Source: Iocasia fonsfrigidae (lineage in GTDB: Bacteria; Bacillota; Halanaerobiia; Halanaerobiales; DTU029). From it: a DNA stretch of 64,000 nt. The notes beneath the pieces were generated by a model. It did not search any database. It was not told the origin of the DNA and was given only the letters and a program-made list of their open reading frames with translations. A program made the translations under genes and the position numbers. Positions 1 through 8,116 of this stretch are shown here, piece after piece (position 1 is the first letter of the stretch; every line of letters begins with the position of its first letter). The stretch is taken from the NCBI RefSeq assembly GCF_017751145.1, contig NZ_CP046640.1, positions 2,460,137 to 2,524,136 of the forward strand, given 5' to 3'.

Positions 1-1
1 T

Positions 2-1216
2 AATCCTGAAAGCACAATTGATCTGTTATACAAAGCTGTAAGTATGGCAATTGCTAGAGGTGGTGTCAGTCATATTATAGTACCTATGGATATATGGGAC
101 ATGGAAAGTACCGCTACTTGTCGGGAATATCCTGAGCATCTGAAAGTAAAGAAAATACCAGACCCTGGTTTAATTCAAAAGGCTGTAGAAATAATCAATA
201 AATCAGAAAAACCAGTAATTATTTATGGTAGGGGTTGTAAAAATATACGCAATGAACTGATTGAAATAGCAGAAAAAATTTCAGCGCCGATAATATCCAC
301 TCTACCTGCTGCTGGAATTGTCGATTATGGTTTTCCTTATGAAATGGGTGTTTTAGGTCATAGTGGTAATCAATATGCCTCTGAACTATTAAAAAAATCC
401 GACTTAATAATAAAACTAACAGCGACCTGGTGGCCAAGCGATTATACACCAAAAGAACCGAATATAATACAGTTTGATACAGCAAAAGAAAACATAGGGG
501 CTTCTCATCCTGTTACCCTGGGTATACCTGGTGACATCTCCCTTGCAATAAAACAATTAAAAACTAATCTAAATGAAAAAAATAATAAAATGTGGATAGA
601 TCATATGAATGAAATTAAAAATAAATGGATAAAAGAAGTAAACCAAGGCTATGCAGAAAATGAATGGCCTTTGTCACCATCACAGATTATCAAGGCCTTC
701 AGTGAAAACTGTGATGAAAATGATATCATCTCCCTGGATTCAGGAGATAATGTTATTTTCTTTGGAAAATTTTTCGGCAATAAATGTAAGGATGTATTAA
801 TATCAGGAACATGGCGAACTATGGGGTTTGGTTTATCTGCTGCACTGGCAGCAAAAATAAACTATCCCCAAAATAATTCAATTGTAATAACCGGTGATGG
901 CGGACTAACTATGGTAATGGCAGAACTTTTAACTGCTAAAAGATATAATCTACCAATCACCATTATTTTATTAAATAATGGAAACCTGTCCATGGAAAAA
1001 AATAGAATGATAGCAGCTGGACTCCCTACTGAAGAAGTAGAATTAACCAATCCTGATTTTGTAAAACTCGCAGAGGCATGTGGGATAACAGGAGTTCGTG
1101 TTGACAACTTAGATAACTTCAAAAAAATAATAAAAGAAACACATAATAATGAACAAGCAGTCTTAATAGATGTACCTGTTAGTAGTCCTATTATACCTGG
1201 TACCAAATTAATGTAA
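2..1216 (+). CDS. Thiamine-diphosphate-dependent enzyme (pyruvate oxidase / acetolactate synthase family), 5'-truncated
   Basis: The reading frame is open to the left edge, so the N-terminal TPP Pyr domain is mostly missing. What remains is the central domain (EKPVIIYGRG) and the C-terminal TPP-binding domain with the GDGGLTMVMAELLTAKRYNL block followed by LLNN, the GDG-to-NN motif that holds Mg-ThDP. ATG codons further in, such as the one at 44, are internal because the frame continues upstream in conserved-looking sequence. The family decarboxylates pyruvate or related 2-oxoacids. The central and C-terminal layout fits pyruvate oxidase or acetolactate synthase-like enzymes, but the substrate cannot be fixed without the N-terminus and neighbours. 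It is the only plus-strand gene in the first 24 kb. Confidence 0.85.
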   Translation, partial: NPESTIDLLYKAVSMAIARGGVSHIIVPMDIWDMESTATCREYPEHLKVKKIPDPGLIQKAVEIINKSEKPVIIYGRGCKNIRNELIEIAEKISAPIISTLPAAGIVDYGFPYEMGVLGHSGNQYASELLKKSDLIIKLTATWWPSDYTPKEPNIIQFDTAKENIGASHPVTLGIPGDISLAIKQLKTNLNEKNNKMWIDHMNEIKNKWIKEVNQGYAENEWPLSPSQIIKAFSENCDENDIISLDSGDNVIFFGKFFGNKCKDVLISGTWRTMGFGLSAALAAKINYPQNNSIVITGDGGLTMVMAELLTAKRYNLPITIILLNNGNLSMEKNRMIAAGLPTEEVELTNPDFVKLAEACGITGVRVDNLDNFKKIIKETHNNEQAVLIDVPVSSPIIPGTKLM

Positions 1217-1385
1217 TTTCTTCTTCGCACTACTATGATTTTCATGATTTTGGGGTATAAGTATATTTTACTAGCCAGTTATATTACTAAAGCAATTATC
1301 CTACAGCAAAAACAATAGTATCTGTTTACATATACAAGGCAGTGATAATCAAAAGTAAAATAAATATAACCAGCTAGTATTGTTC

Positions 1386-1419
1386 TATTTTAGACATGTC
1401 ACCTGAGTTATCTAAAATA
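1386..1419 (-). terminator. Weak hairpin at the end of metQ
   Basis: Arms TATTTTAGA (1386-1394) and TCTAAAATA (1411-1419) are exact inverted repeats spanning the metQ stop codon. The loop is long (16 nt) and the T-run is poor, so this is at best a weak terminator or 3'-stabilising structure for the metNIQ transcript. Confidence 0.25.
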
Positions 1420-2203
1420 CTGGGACAACAGCCCCCTTATATTCTTCTAAAATGAAATTCCTTATCTCCTCAGATTTCATTACCTTTACAAGTGTTTGGA
1501 CTAATTCATCATTTTGATTTTTTTTGCTAACTACTAAAATATTAGCATAAGGGGATTCATCACCTTCAATAATCAGAGCATCTTTAAGGGGATTTAAACC
1601 AGCCTCAAGAGCATAATTAGTGTTTATGAAAGCAGCTGTTACATCAGGTAAAACCCTCGGTAGTTGTGCTGCCTCTAATTCCTTGAATTTCAATTTCTTA
1701 GGATTACTACTAATATCAAAAGGAGTTGCCTCTAGCTCATTTTCAGCATCTAATTCAATGTAACCCTTATTTGCCAGTAATAATAAGGCTCTTCCTTCAT
1801 TTGAAGGGTCACTTGGTACCGCTATTATCCCTCCATCTGGTAATTCATCTATTGAATTAATTTTAGTTGAATATAAACCAAAAGGCTCAACATGTATTTT
1901 AGCAACTGATACTAGATTAAGACCGTGGTCTGCATTAAAACTTTCTAAATATGGGAGGTGCTGAAAGAAATTAACATCTATACTCCCATCATTTAAGGCT
2001 AGGTTTGGTGTTACATAGTCAGTAAACTCTACAATCTCTAATGTTATTCCCTCTTCTGCCAGAATTGGTTTAGCAAACTCCAGTATTTCTGCATGAGGTA
2101 CAGGGGTAGCACCTACCTTAATAACCCTAGCCCCGGCCAGCACAGCAGTAGACCCACTAATTAAGATTCCTAAAACCAATACTAAAATTAATATTTTCTT
2201 CAT
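1412..2203 (-). CDS. metQ: Methionine ABC transporter substrate-binding protein (NlpA/MetQ family)
   Basis: This 263-residue periplasmic binding protein presents methionine (D, L or oxidised forms in the family) to MetI-MetN. The NlpA family is recognisable from IKVGATPVPHAEIL near the N-terminus, the DVNFFQHLPYL ligand-pocket segment and AVPSDPSNEGRALLLL. The signal peptide ends STAVLAGA and has no cysteine, so it is processed by signal peptidase I instead of being lipidated as in Bacillus MetQ; this suits an organism with an outer membrane. The start is the ATG with GGAGATG about 6 nt upstream. It is the last gene of metNIQ, 40 nt after metI, and so lies under the SAM riboswitch. Confidence 0.93.
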   Translation of the reverse strand: MKKILILVLVLGILISGSTAVLAGARVIKVGATPVPHAEILEFAKPILAEEGITLEIVEFTDYVTPNLALNDGSIDVNFFQHLPYLESFNADHGLNLVSVAKIHVEPFGLYSTKINSIDELPDGGIIAVPSDPSNEGRALLLLANKGYIELDAENELEATPFDISSNPKKLKFKELEAAQLPRVLPDVTAAFINTNYALEAGLNPLKDALIIEGDESPYANILVVSKKNQNDELVQTLVKVMKSEEIRNFILEEYKGAVVPVF

Positions 2204-2243
2204 CTTATCATCTCCATTTTATAATAGTTATTGAAATACCTGT

Positions 2244-2915
2244 TTATCTATGATCAAAATAAGCAGCCAATTTATTTCCAATCCATTGGATAATTTGAAC
2301 TAATAAAACTAAAATCACTATCGTCTCTATCATTACTCCAATTTTAAACCTCTGGTACCCATACCTTATCGCTATATCTCCAAGACCACCTCCTCCAACT
2401 GCACCGGCCATAGCAGAATAGGCAATTAAATTAATCATTGTCAGAGTAATACCAAGTATCAAGGAAGGTAGTGATTCTGGTAGTAAAACCTTAAATATAA
2501 TTTGAACAGGGGTTGCTCCCATTGACTTAGCAGCCTCTATTACACCAGGACTGATTTCCAATAAGGCATTATCAACAATCCTGCCTACAAAAGGAATAGC
2601 TGCAACTGCCAGAGGTACTATAGCTGCAGTAGTGCCAATAGAAGTACCAACTATTAATCTGGTCAATGGTATAATTGATACCATAAGAATAATAAAGGGT
2701 ATCGACCGACCCAGGTTGATAATACTATTTAAGACCCTATTTATAATACCATTGGATAATATATGCCCCTTACGGGTTACAGCCGTCAATATACCCAGGG
2801 GTATTCCCAAAAGAACAGCTATTAACAATGAAACAAACACCATATATAATGTTTCTAAAGTACCATCCCAGACCAACTGATTATATTTACTCAACATTGC
2901 TAAAATATCACTCAC
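2244..2915 (-). CDS. metI: Methionine ABC transporter permease
   Basis: A polytopic permease of about 223 residues, the usual MetI length, with roughly five membrane spans and the EAA-type cytoplasmic loop EAAKSMGATPVQIIFKVLLP that docks onto MetN. I choose the GTG at 2915 because it has an ideal SD (GGAGGTG, 7 nt upstream). The frame is open nine codons further up, but those lie inside metN. The start overlaps the metN stop by 8 nt, so the two are probably translationally coupled. Confidence 0.92.
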   Translation of the reverse strand: MSDILAMLSKYNQLVWDGTLETLYMVFVSLLIAVLLGIPLGILTAVTRKGHILSNGIINRVLNSIINLGRSIPFIILMVSIIPLTRLIVGTSIGTTAAIVPLAVAAIPFVGRIVDNALLEISPGVIEAAKSMGATPVQIIFKVLLPESLPSLILGITLTMINLIAYSAMAGAVGGGGLGDIAIRYGYQRFKIGVMIETIVILVLLVQIIQWIGNKLAAYFDHR

Positions 2916-3921
2916 CTGCCAACACCTCCAGAGATAAACCATTATTACTTAAAAATTCAATCCCTTTACTAATTGACTGGTCATCACCCTCCAGGTCAAG
3001 TATTAAAGTACCAAAAGGAATTCCTTGAATATCATCAATTCTCCCATAAAGAATATTAGCATCAAGATGAAATTTTCTTACCAGCAGAGAGATTAAAGGT
3101 TGATGGGTAGACTCACCCATAAAAGATACCCTAATTAGTTGACCCTGCTGCTTAATATTATTCAAACCTTCTGGCAGATTATAATCAATAACAGTTCTAA
3201 TAAAACGCCTCGTCAAATTCTGCTGAGGATTGGCAAAAAGGTCTATTACCTTACCTTCCTCAATAATCTTACCCTTTTCCATCACAGCTACTCTATCACA
3301 GATATCTTTAATAACATCCATTTCATGTGTTATCAAGATTATAGTTAAATTTAATTCATCCCTGATTCTCTTTAAAAGGTTAAGTACAGCTTCTGTACTC
3401 TCCGGATCAAGTGAAGAAGTCGCCTCATCAGAAAGAAGAACCCCTGGATCATTAGCCAGCGCCCGGGCAATTCCAACCCTCTGTTTCTGACCACCACTAA
3501 GTTCAGCAGGATAATGATCAGCCCTATCTGTTAGGCCGACTAATTCCAGTAGATAAGCAACCTTTTTTAACCGTTTATTCCTGGATAGACCAGCTATTTC
3601 CAGGGGAAAAGATACATTTCCCCTTACAGTCCGGGACGTAAGCAAATTAAAGTGTTGAAAGATCATACCAATCTTTTCTCTATTATTCCTTAATTTCCCG
3701 GCTGTGACTTTTGTCAGATCCTGTCCATTAATTATTATACTCCCCTGATCAGGTTTCTCAAGTAAGTTAAGTGTCCTGATTAGAGTACTCTTGCCTGCCC
3801 CACTCGGCCCTATTACACCATAAATTTCACCCTCTTTAACCTGTATATTCACATTATCAAGAGCAGTCAGTGTTCCCTGGGCTGTATGATATTTCTTTGA
3901 TAAACCACTAATTTCAATCAT
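2908..3921 (-). CDS. metN: Methionine ABC transporter ATP-binding protein
   Basis: This ATPase powers MetI/MetQ-dependent methionine uptake. Visible motifs are Walker A GPSGAGKST (about residues 39-47), the Q-loop MIFQHFNLL, the signature LSGGQKQRVGIARAL and Walker B VLLSDEATSSLDPE. About 90 C-terminal residues form the NIL/ACT-like regulatory domain that lets intracellular methionine inhibit transport in characterised MetN proteins. The length (about 337 residues) is normal. The start could also be the GTG three bases upstream (3924). It is the first gene after the SAM riboswitch. Confidence 0.94.
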   Translation of the reverse strand: MIEISGLSKKYHTAQGTLTALDNVNIQVKEGEIYGVIGPSGAGKSTLIRTLNLLEKPDQGSIIINGQDLTKVTAGKLRNNREKIGMIFQHFNLLTSRTVRGNVSFPLEIAGLSRNKRLKKVAYLLELVGLTDRADHYPAELSGGQKQRVGIARALANDPGVLLSDEATSSLDPESTEAVLNLLKRIRDELNLTIILITHEMDVIKDICDRVAVMEKGKIIEEGKVIDLFANPQQNLTRRFIRTVIDYNLPEGLNNIKQQGQLIRVSFMGESTHQPLISLLVRKFHLDANILYGRIDDIQGIPFGTLILDLEGDDQSISKGIEFLSNNGLSLEVLAGE

Positions 3922-3957
3922 CACTTAGCAATCACCTTCCTAAAAATATATAGATAC

Positions 3958-3981
3958 AAAAAAAGCCCTCTTGAGAGGGTC
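3958..3981 (-). terminator. Intrinsic terminator of the SAM riboswitch
   Basis: In transcript direction the sequence reads ACCCTCTCAAGAGGGC followed by seven T residues: a compact GC-rich hairpin plus U-tract. It lies directly after the aptamer and upstream of metN, the expected place for the expression platform that stops transcription when SAM is bound. Confidence 0.85.
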
Positions 3982-3990
3982 TCTAAATAT

Positions 3991-4096
3991 CCTCTCATCT
4001 CCCATCCCTTAACTGGAATGCAGGATTTAGCACCTTACCTCACAGGGTAGGTTGCCGGGTTTCACAGGGCCAGTCCCTCCACCACTCTTGATGAAC
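3991..4096 (-). promoter_or_regulatory. SAM-I riboswitch (S-box) controlling metNIQ
   Basis: On the minus strand the leader shows the S-box signature in order: TCATCAAGAGTGGTGGAGGG (P1/P2 5' side), ACTGGCCCTGTGAAACCCGG with CAACC, the GGTGCTAAATCCTGCA block, and GGGAGATGAGAG closing P1 (TTCATC pairs with GATGAG). These are the conserved SAM-contacting and kink-turn elements. High SAM should favour the downstream terminator and reduce methionine import. Confidence 0.96.
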
Positions 4097-4160
4097 ATAT
4101 TATATTTTATAATAAAGTTGAGTAAAATAATATGTTTAATATATATTTCTTATTTATATT

Positions 4161-4189
4161 AGAATATCATTAAAGAAAATACTTGTCAA
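4161..4189 (-). promoter_or_regulatory. Sigma-A-type promoter of metNIQ
   Basis: A perfect -35 TTGACA (4189-4184), a 17-nt spacer and -10 TATTCT (4166-4161) lie about 65 nt upstream of the riboswitch aptamer. Spacing and orientation fit a vegetative promoter for the riboswitch-metNIQ transcript. Confidence 0.65.
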
Positions 4190-4214
4190 GAATAATTTTA
4201 ATTTTTTTAGACAA

Positions 4215-4739
4215 TCAGGCATAAATAATCATGCCGGATAAACCTGCCAAGACTATGACCAAGATTGGATGAATACTGGTTTTTAACATTAAAAAAATAA
4301 CAGCTGAAGTAATAATAAAACCTGTCAGGTCAATAACACTCGTTTTTCCTATTGTAAAAGCAGCCGCAGTAATTAACCCAATTACTGCTGGTCTTAAAAA
4401 CAGTAGTATACTATTGACATAATTAGAGTCCTTAATTTTTTTAAAAAAATACGCCAGAATTAAGACTAATATAAATGATGGTGTTATCACACCTATAGTG
4501 GCAGCCAGTGAACCTAATAAGGTTGATACTTTAAACCCCACAAAAGTACCACTATTAATTGCTATCGGTCCTGGTGTCATCTCAGCAATGGCAATAATAT
4601 TGACAAAATCTTCAAGGCCCAGCCAGCCGTGATTTATCAATTCCTCCTGAATTAATGAAATCATGGCATATCCCCCGCCAAACCCGAAAAAACCTATCTT
4701 TAAAAAGGATAAGTATAGATTAATTAATAATATAGACAT
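4215..4739 (-). CDS. Chromate transporter family protein, half-size subunit B
   Basis: A single-CHR-domain membrane protein of 174 residues with about five hydrophobic spans. The family motif FGFGGGYAMISLIQEE is near the N-terminus and AEMTPGPIAIN follows. Short CHR proteins normally work as pairs, and its partner lies 31 nt upstream in the same operon. Family members export chromate or move other oxyanions; the natural substrate here is unknown. The start has AAGGAG 8 nt upstream. Confidence 0.85.
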   Translation of the reverse strand: MSILLINLYLSFLKIGFFGFGGGYAMISLIQEELINHGWLGLEDFVNIIAIAEMTPGPIAINSGTFVGFKVSTLLGSLAATIGVITPSFILVLILAYFFKKIKDSNYVNSILLFLRPAVIGLITAAAFTIGKTSVIDLTGFIITSAVIFLMLKTSIHPILVIVLAGLSGMIIYA

Positions 4740-4770
4740 TTTCTTCTCCTTCTTCTGCTTTGTCTAGTAG

Positions 4771-5352
4771 TTATTCATTAAGACTTTCCTCACTTCCTTT
4801 TTTACCAGTATAGTCCTTTATGGTGAATGCTAATCCAAGGAAAATTACAATTAGAATAATTATAATAGGACTTATGTTAAAGAAAGCATTTATAATAAAA
4901 ACTACTACCAGGGTAGTCAATAACTTAAAAGACCAGTTAATATTCTTTCCTAAATCCACAGCAGCATATATTATCAAACCTACAACCGCAGGCCTGATTC
5001 CTCTAAAAATATTCTCCACAAATTGGTATTCACTAAACCTATTAAAACCCATCGCTATTAATAAAATGATAATAAAAGAAGGTAAAGCTACCCCAATTGT
5101 TGCCGCCAGAGCCCCAGTAAGACCAGCAAAATCATAGCCAAAAAATATTGCCAAATTAACTGCAACAGCCCCGGGTACAGACTGAGTAATAGAGATAGCA
5201 TCAATAAATTTATCTTTATCTATCCAGCCGTGATTATCTACAATCTCCTGTTCCATCAGTGGTATCATCGCAAAACCACCGCCAAAAGTAAAAAGCCCTA
5301 TCTTAAAAAATGTCAGAAATAAACTACTTAGTTTTTTTGTGTTTTTAATCAT
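4771..5352 (-). CDS. Chromate transporter family protein, half-size subunit A
   Basis: A 193-residue CHR-domain protein with FTFGGGFAMIPLMEQEIV and SVPGAVAVNLAIFFGY, paralogous to the 174-residue subunit that follows. Together they form the split pair equivalent to one long ChrA. The gene starts 12 nt after the GntR regulator gene stops, so regulator and transporter are almost certainly co-transcribed. The charged C-terminus (KKGSEESLNE) is probably cytoplasmic. Confidence 0.85.
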   Translation of the reverse strand: MIKNTKKLSSLFLTFFKIGLFTFGGGFAMIPLMEQEIVDNHGWIDKDKFIDAISITQSVPGAVAVNLAIFFGYDFAGLTGALAATIGVALPSFIIILLIAMGFNRFSEYQFVENIFRGIRPAVVGLIIYAAVDLGKNINWSFKLLTTLVVVFIINAFFNISPIIIILIVIFLGLAFTIKDYTGKKGSEESLNE

Positions 5353-5364
5353 CTCTTACTCCTA

Positions 5365-6069
5365 TTATAAAGTCATTTCTACTGTGAAACGAAAATGATC
5401 CCCTCTTATTAGACTCTCCCTTACTTCAGTAAGTCTCTGCTCAGAATCATAGGTATATCTAATGGTTTGAAATAGTGGGGTATCTTCATTAATACCTAAA
5501 ATTTCCTGATCTTCTAATGAAGGTAAGACCGGTTCTAAATATTCCTTGGCTTTTATAATATTAACATTATTTTTTTTCATTAAATTATATAAGGAATTCT
5601 GTTTTAATTCATCTGCTTCAAATTGAGGTAAATATTTAACAGGTATATAGGAGGTCTCTAAAATCAATGGGTTTTCATTCATTAATCTTAAGCGGATAAT
5701 TTCCCATAACTCTATATTAAGAAATTCATTAATATTTTTTAACCCATTAATCTTCTGATAAGATAACAATTTAGTAGCAGGATTTAATATATTTTCTGCA
5801 ATATTATGACCAAAACTATAAAATTGCAGTAGGCTTTGTTCCCAATGAAGTTGACGAACTATATAACCCTTCCCTTGAAAACTATCAATTGTTCCTTTTT
5901 GTTTTAAAATATTTAGGGCCTTTCTAATTGTTGTTCTGGTAACCTCAAATTCCCGGGCCAATTGATTTTCTGAAGGAAGATAGGTACCTGGTAAATAATC
6001 CCCAGTATGAATCCTCTGAGTGATTTCCGAGGCAATAATCTTATAACTCGCTAATGAATAATCAGTCAT
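5365..6069 (-). CDS. GntR-family transcriptional regulator (HutC/UTRA type)
   Basis: About 234 residues from the ATG at 6069, chosen because GGAGGGG sits 9 nt upstream; in-frame codons further up have no such site and would read through the putative operator. The N-terminal winged helix contains YLPSENQLAREFEVTRTTIR and the C-terminal UTRA ligand-binding domain follows (about residues 85-234). These regulators release DNA when a small metabolite binds UTRA. The effector is unknown, but the operon position implies control of the adjacent chromate-type transporter pair and of itself. Confidence 0.88.
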   Translation of the reverse strand: MTDYSLASYKIIASEITQRIHTGDYLPGTYLPSENQLAREFEVTRTTIRKALNILKQKGTIDSFQGKGYIVRQLHWEQSLLQFYSFGHNIAENILNPATKLLSYQKINGLKNINEFLNIELWEIIRLRLMNENPLILETSYIPVKYLPQFEADELKQNSLYNLMKKNNVNIIKAKEYLEPVLPSLEDQEILGINEDTPLFQTIRYTYDSEQRLTEVRESLIRGDHFRFTVEMTL

Positions 6070-6122
6070 TGTAGAACTCCCCTCCTTACATATAAATAGT
6101 GTTAACTTATATAGACAAGTTT

Positions 6123-6136
6123 CTTGTATATACAAG
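6123..6136. promoter_or_regulatory. Predicted GntR operator
   Basis: CTTGTATATACAAG is a perfect 14-bp palindrome 54-67 nt upstream of the gntR start, flanked by half-sites (ACAAGT near 6115, ACTTGT near 6155). HutC-subfamily regulators commonly bind such TTGTATATACAA-like sites, so autoregulation is likely. Confidence 0.55.
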
Positions 6137-6184
6137 TTTACCACTTATCTAGCTACTTGTCAATAATCTGCCAAAAATATTTAA

Positions 6185-6227
6185 TAAAACACCCTATCTT
6201 CTCCAATAAAAAAGATAGGGTGTTTTT
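6185..6227 (-). terminator. Bidirectional-looking hairpin terminator
   Basis: Twelve-bp arms ACACCCTATCTT (6189-6200) and AAGATAGGGTGT (6212-6223) form a hairpin with T-rich flanks on both strands. It lies downstream of the acetyltransferase gene and upstream of the gntR operon, and most likely ends the former's transcript. Confidence 0.6.
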
Positions 6228-6342
6228 ACTTATCAGACATAAACTTATCAAGTATTAGTAATGATTAAGCTCTACTCTGGCAATAAAATTACCACTATAT
6301 ATTAAAGAAATTCCATAGACCTCCCCCATGAACTCACTTTTT

Positions 6343-6975
6343 TTATAAGTTGTTTATATATTTTTGTAATTCAAATAGATATTTCCCAATATGTATTCCG
6401 TCAACCAAAGCATGATTTACCTGCACAGAAAATGGTAATAACACTTTATCATTTTCATTAAAATATTTACCCCAAGAAATTCTTGGCACTGAATCATTTT
6501 TATTTAATGTAATGGTATGGGATATATGAGTAAAAGAAATCCAAGGTATACATGTAATATAAACTAAATCATCTCGACCAACTTGTTCATCAAAAGAAAA
6601 ATACTCTTTTTGTTTTTTAGATTTTTCCTCTGCATATTCTGCAAATTCAAATATATCCTCTTTCATATTTACTGTAACAAATTTAAATAAATCATCTTCG
6701 TCAATATTATTCATATCAGTAAATGAAGGACTTATCTTGTCATGTAAAATTATTTCATCTTCCCTAATTCTATATTTAAAATTGATAATTTTATTTGCTA
6801 TATATGTGGTTGAATGAATCATTGCATAATAAAATGATAGTTTATTTGTTCTTATATAATCAAAAAAATTGCTTATATCAATATTTGCACAAATATTATA
6901 TTGCGGATAATCCATTCTATGAAAAAAATTAAAGTGTTCTTTTCTTTCCCACTTTTCTATATCAATATATTTCAT
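6343..6975 (-). CDS. Chloramphenicol acetyltransferase-like (CatA family) O-acetyltransferase
   Basis: A 210-residue trimeric-CAT-fold acetyl-CoA transferase. The N-terminus (MKYIDIEKWERKEHF) is typical of CatA, and the catalytic block VNHALVDGIHIGKY near the C-terminus carries the HxxxDG motif with the general-base histidine. I choose the ATG at 6975, which begins this conserved N-terminus, over a GTG five codons upstream. Classical CATs inactivate chloramphenicol, but many chromosomal family members acetylate other hydroxyl substrates. It is a lone gene with an AT-rich composition. Confidence 0.82.
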   Translation of the reverse strand: MKYIDIEKWERKEHFNFFHRMDYPQYNICANIDISNFFDYIRTNKLSFYYAMIHSTTYIANKIINFKYRIREDEIILHDKISPSFTDMNNIDEDDLFKFVTVNMKEDIFEFAEYAEEKSKKQKEYFSFDEQVGRDDLVYITCIPWISFTHISHTITLNKNDSVPRISWGKYFNENDKVLLPFSVQVNHALVDGIHIGKYLFELQKYINNL

Positions 6976-7124
6976 TTTAACGCTACACACTCCAGATAGT
7001 TTATAGTTTTTAAAAGCTCCAAAGTTTATGAACCTTAGCCAAACTTAGCACAAATGAATTTAGGTGGAGCATAGCAAAATTGTAAATCCAGTATTGAAAA
7101 ATTTATTTAGTATTATAAATCATT

Positions 7125-7634
7125 TTAAATCCAGCTTACTATTTCATGTATTTCCTTTCTTTTCTTTTCCCCTGCTTCAGATGCTGGATATCCTACTGGT
7201 AATAGAGCGATGACCTCCTCCTCAGAAGAAAGTTCCAGCAGTTGATGACATCTATCAGCCTCAAAATTACCTACCCAGCAGGTACCCAGTCCCTCTTCAA
7301 CAGCAGCCAGCATCATATGTACTATTGCTGTAGCAACATCAATATCACAAAAGTCTTTACCATCCTGTCTGTGCCATGATTGACTGTGATCCCCGCAAAC
7401 AGCTATTAAAACCGGAGCCTGATTTATCCAATCCCGGTGATAGGTTGAGGCAACCTTTTCCCTCATAACATCTTCCCGTATTACTATAAAATGCCAGGGC
7501 TGAAAATTAACTGCCGAAGGAGAAACACGAGCAGCCTCCAGAATATAATCCAGCTTTACTTTTTCAACAGCTTTATCCTGATATTTACGAACAGAAAACC
7601 TCTCTTTAGCCAGTTCCATAAAACTTTGCTCCAT
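7125..7634 (-). CDS. Nitroreductase-family FMN oxidoreductase
   Basis: A 169-residue flavoprotein of the NAD(P)H nitroreductase fold. The FMN-binding signature RFSVRKYQDKAV is at residues 12-23 and PSAVNFQPWHFIVI at about 38-51; GLGTCWVGNF and LLPVGYP follow. Substrates are probably quinones, nitro compounds or a flavin-dependent metabolite. It lies 39 nt after an ArsR-type regulator gene in the same direction, so the pair may be a small stress operon. SD GGGGGT precedes the ATG. Confidence 0.88.
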   Translation of the reverse strand: MEQSFMELAKERFSVRKYQDKAVEKVKLDYILEAARVSPSAVNFQPWHFIVIREDVMREKVASTYHRDWINQAPVLIAVCGDHSQSWHRQDGKDFCDIDVATAIVHMMLAAVEEGLGTCWVGNFEADRCHQLLELSSEEEVIALLPVGYPASEAGEKKRKEIHEIVSWI

Positions 7635-7673
7635 TATATATATTACCCCCTTGTTTTAATAATTATATTTTCT

Positions 7674-7937
7674 TTACTTAACAAGCCCTTCAATAAAATC
7701 AGCTACTGCCAGAATCTTTTCTTCTCTTACCCTATAATGAACAAAATAGCCTTTTTTTTCTCCTAGAACCAGTTCAGCTTCTCTCAATATCTTAAGGTGT
7801 TGAGAAACAGCGGATTCTGATATTTCCAGCTTACTGGCCAGTGCCTTGACACAAAAATCCTTATCTAAAAGAAGTCTTATAATATTTAAACGGCTTTGAT
7901 CAGCAATAGCCCTTAGTTTTAATAAAAAATCCCCCAT
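7674..7937 (-). CDS. ArsR/SmtB-family winged-helix regulator
   Basis: A protein of about 87 residues consisting almost wholly of the ArsR winged helix: RLNIIRLLLDKDFCVKALAS, then the recognition helix ISESAVSQHLKILREAELV and a wing GEKKGYFVHYRV. Only one cysteine occurs where arsenic sensors have ELCVCD, so thiol-metalloid sensing as in ArsR is doubtful and another ligand or redox signal is possible. ATG 7937 is preferred (AGGTG upstream) over a GTG six codons earlier. It precedes the nitroreductase gene and probably regulates it. Confidence 0.85.
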   Translation of the reverse strand: MGDFLLKLRAIADQSRLNIIRLLLDKDFCVKALASKLEISESAVSQHLKILREAELVLGEKKGYFVHYRVREEKILAVADFIEGLVK

Positions 7938-8075
7938 TTTAATCACACCTGACACTTTCTAAATCAAATTTTAAATTTAATACATAATCATAAAATAATT
8001 AAGTAATAATTTAATTAAATTATAACACACTAACCTACATTGTCAAGATATAGTCATCTTTATTACTCAACTACA

Positions 8076-8109
8076 AAACCCCTGGCTACACTTGCATATC
8101 CAGGGGTTT
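8076..8109 (-). terminator. Terminator of the methylthioribose operon
   Basis: Perfect 10-bp arms AAACCCCTGG (8076-8085) and CCAGGGGTTT (8100-8109) begin 8 nt after the mtnK stop. The GC-rich stem with a short T-tract on the minus strand fits the operon's intrinsic terminator. Confidence 0.7.
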
Positions 8110-8116
8110 GATATAA

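Noticed and set aside
44-44. ATG at 44 as the start of the thiamine-diphosphate enzyme
   Set aside because: The frame is open to the left edge and the family's N-terminal domain is missing, so this ATG is internal.
6343-6975. Acquired chloramphenicol-resistance gene
   Set aside because: Family match is clear, but no mobile element or resistance context is present and CatA-like chromosomal proteins often have other substrates.
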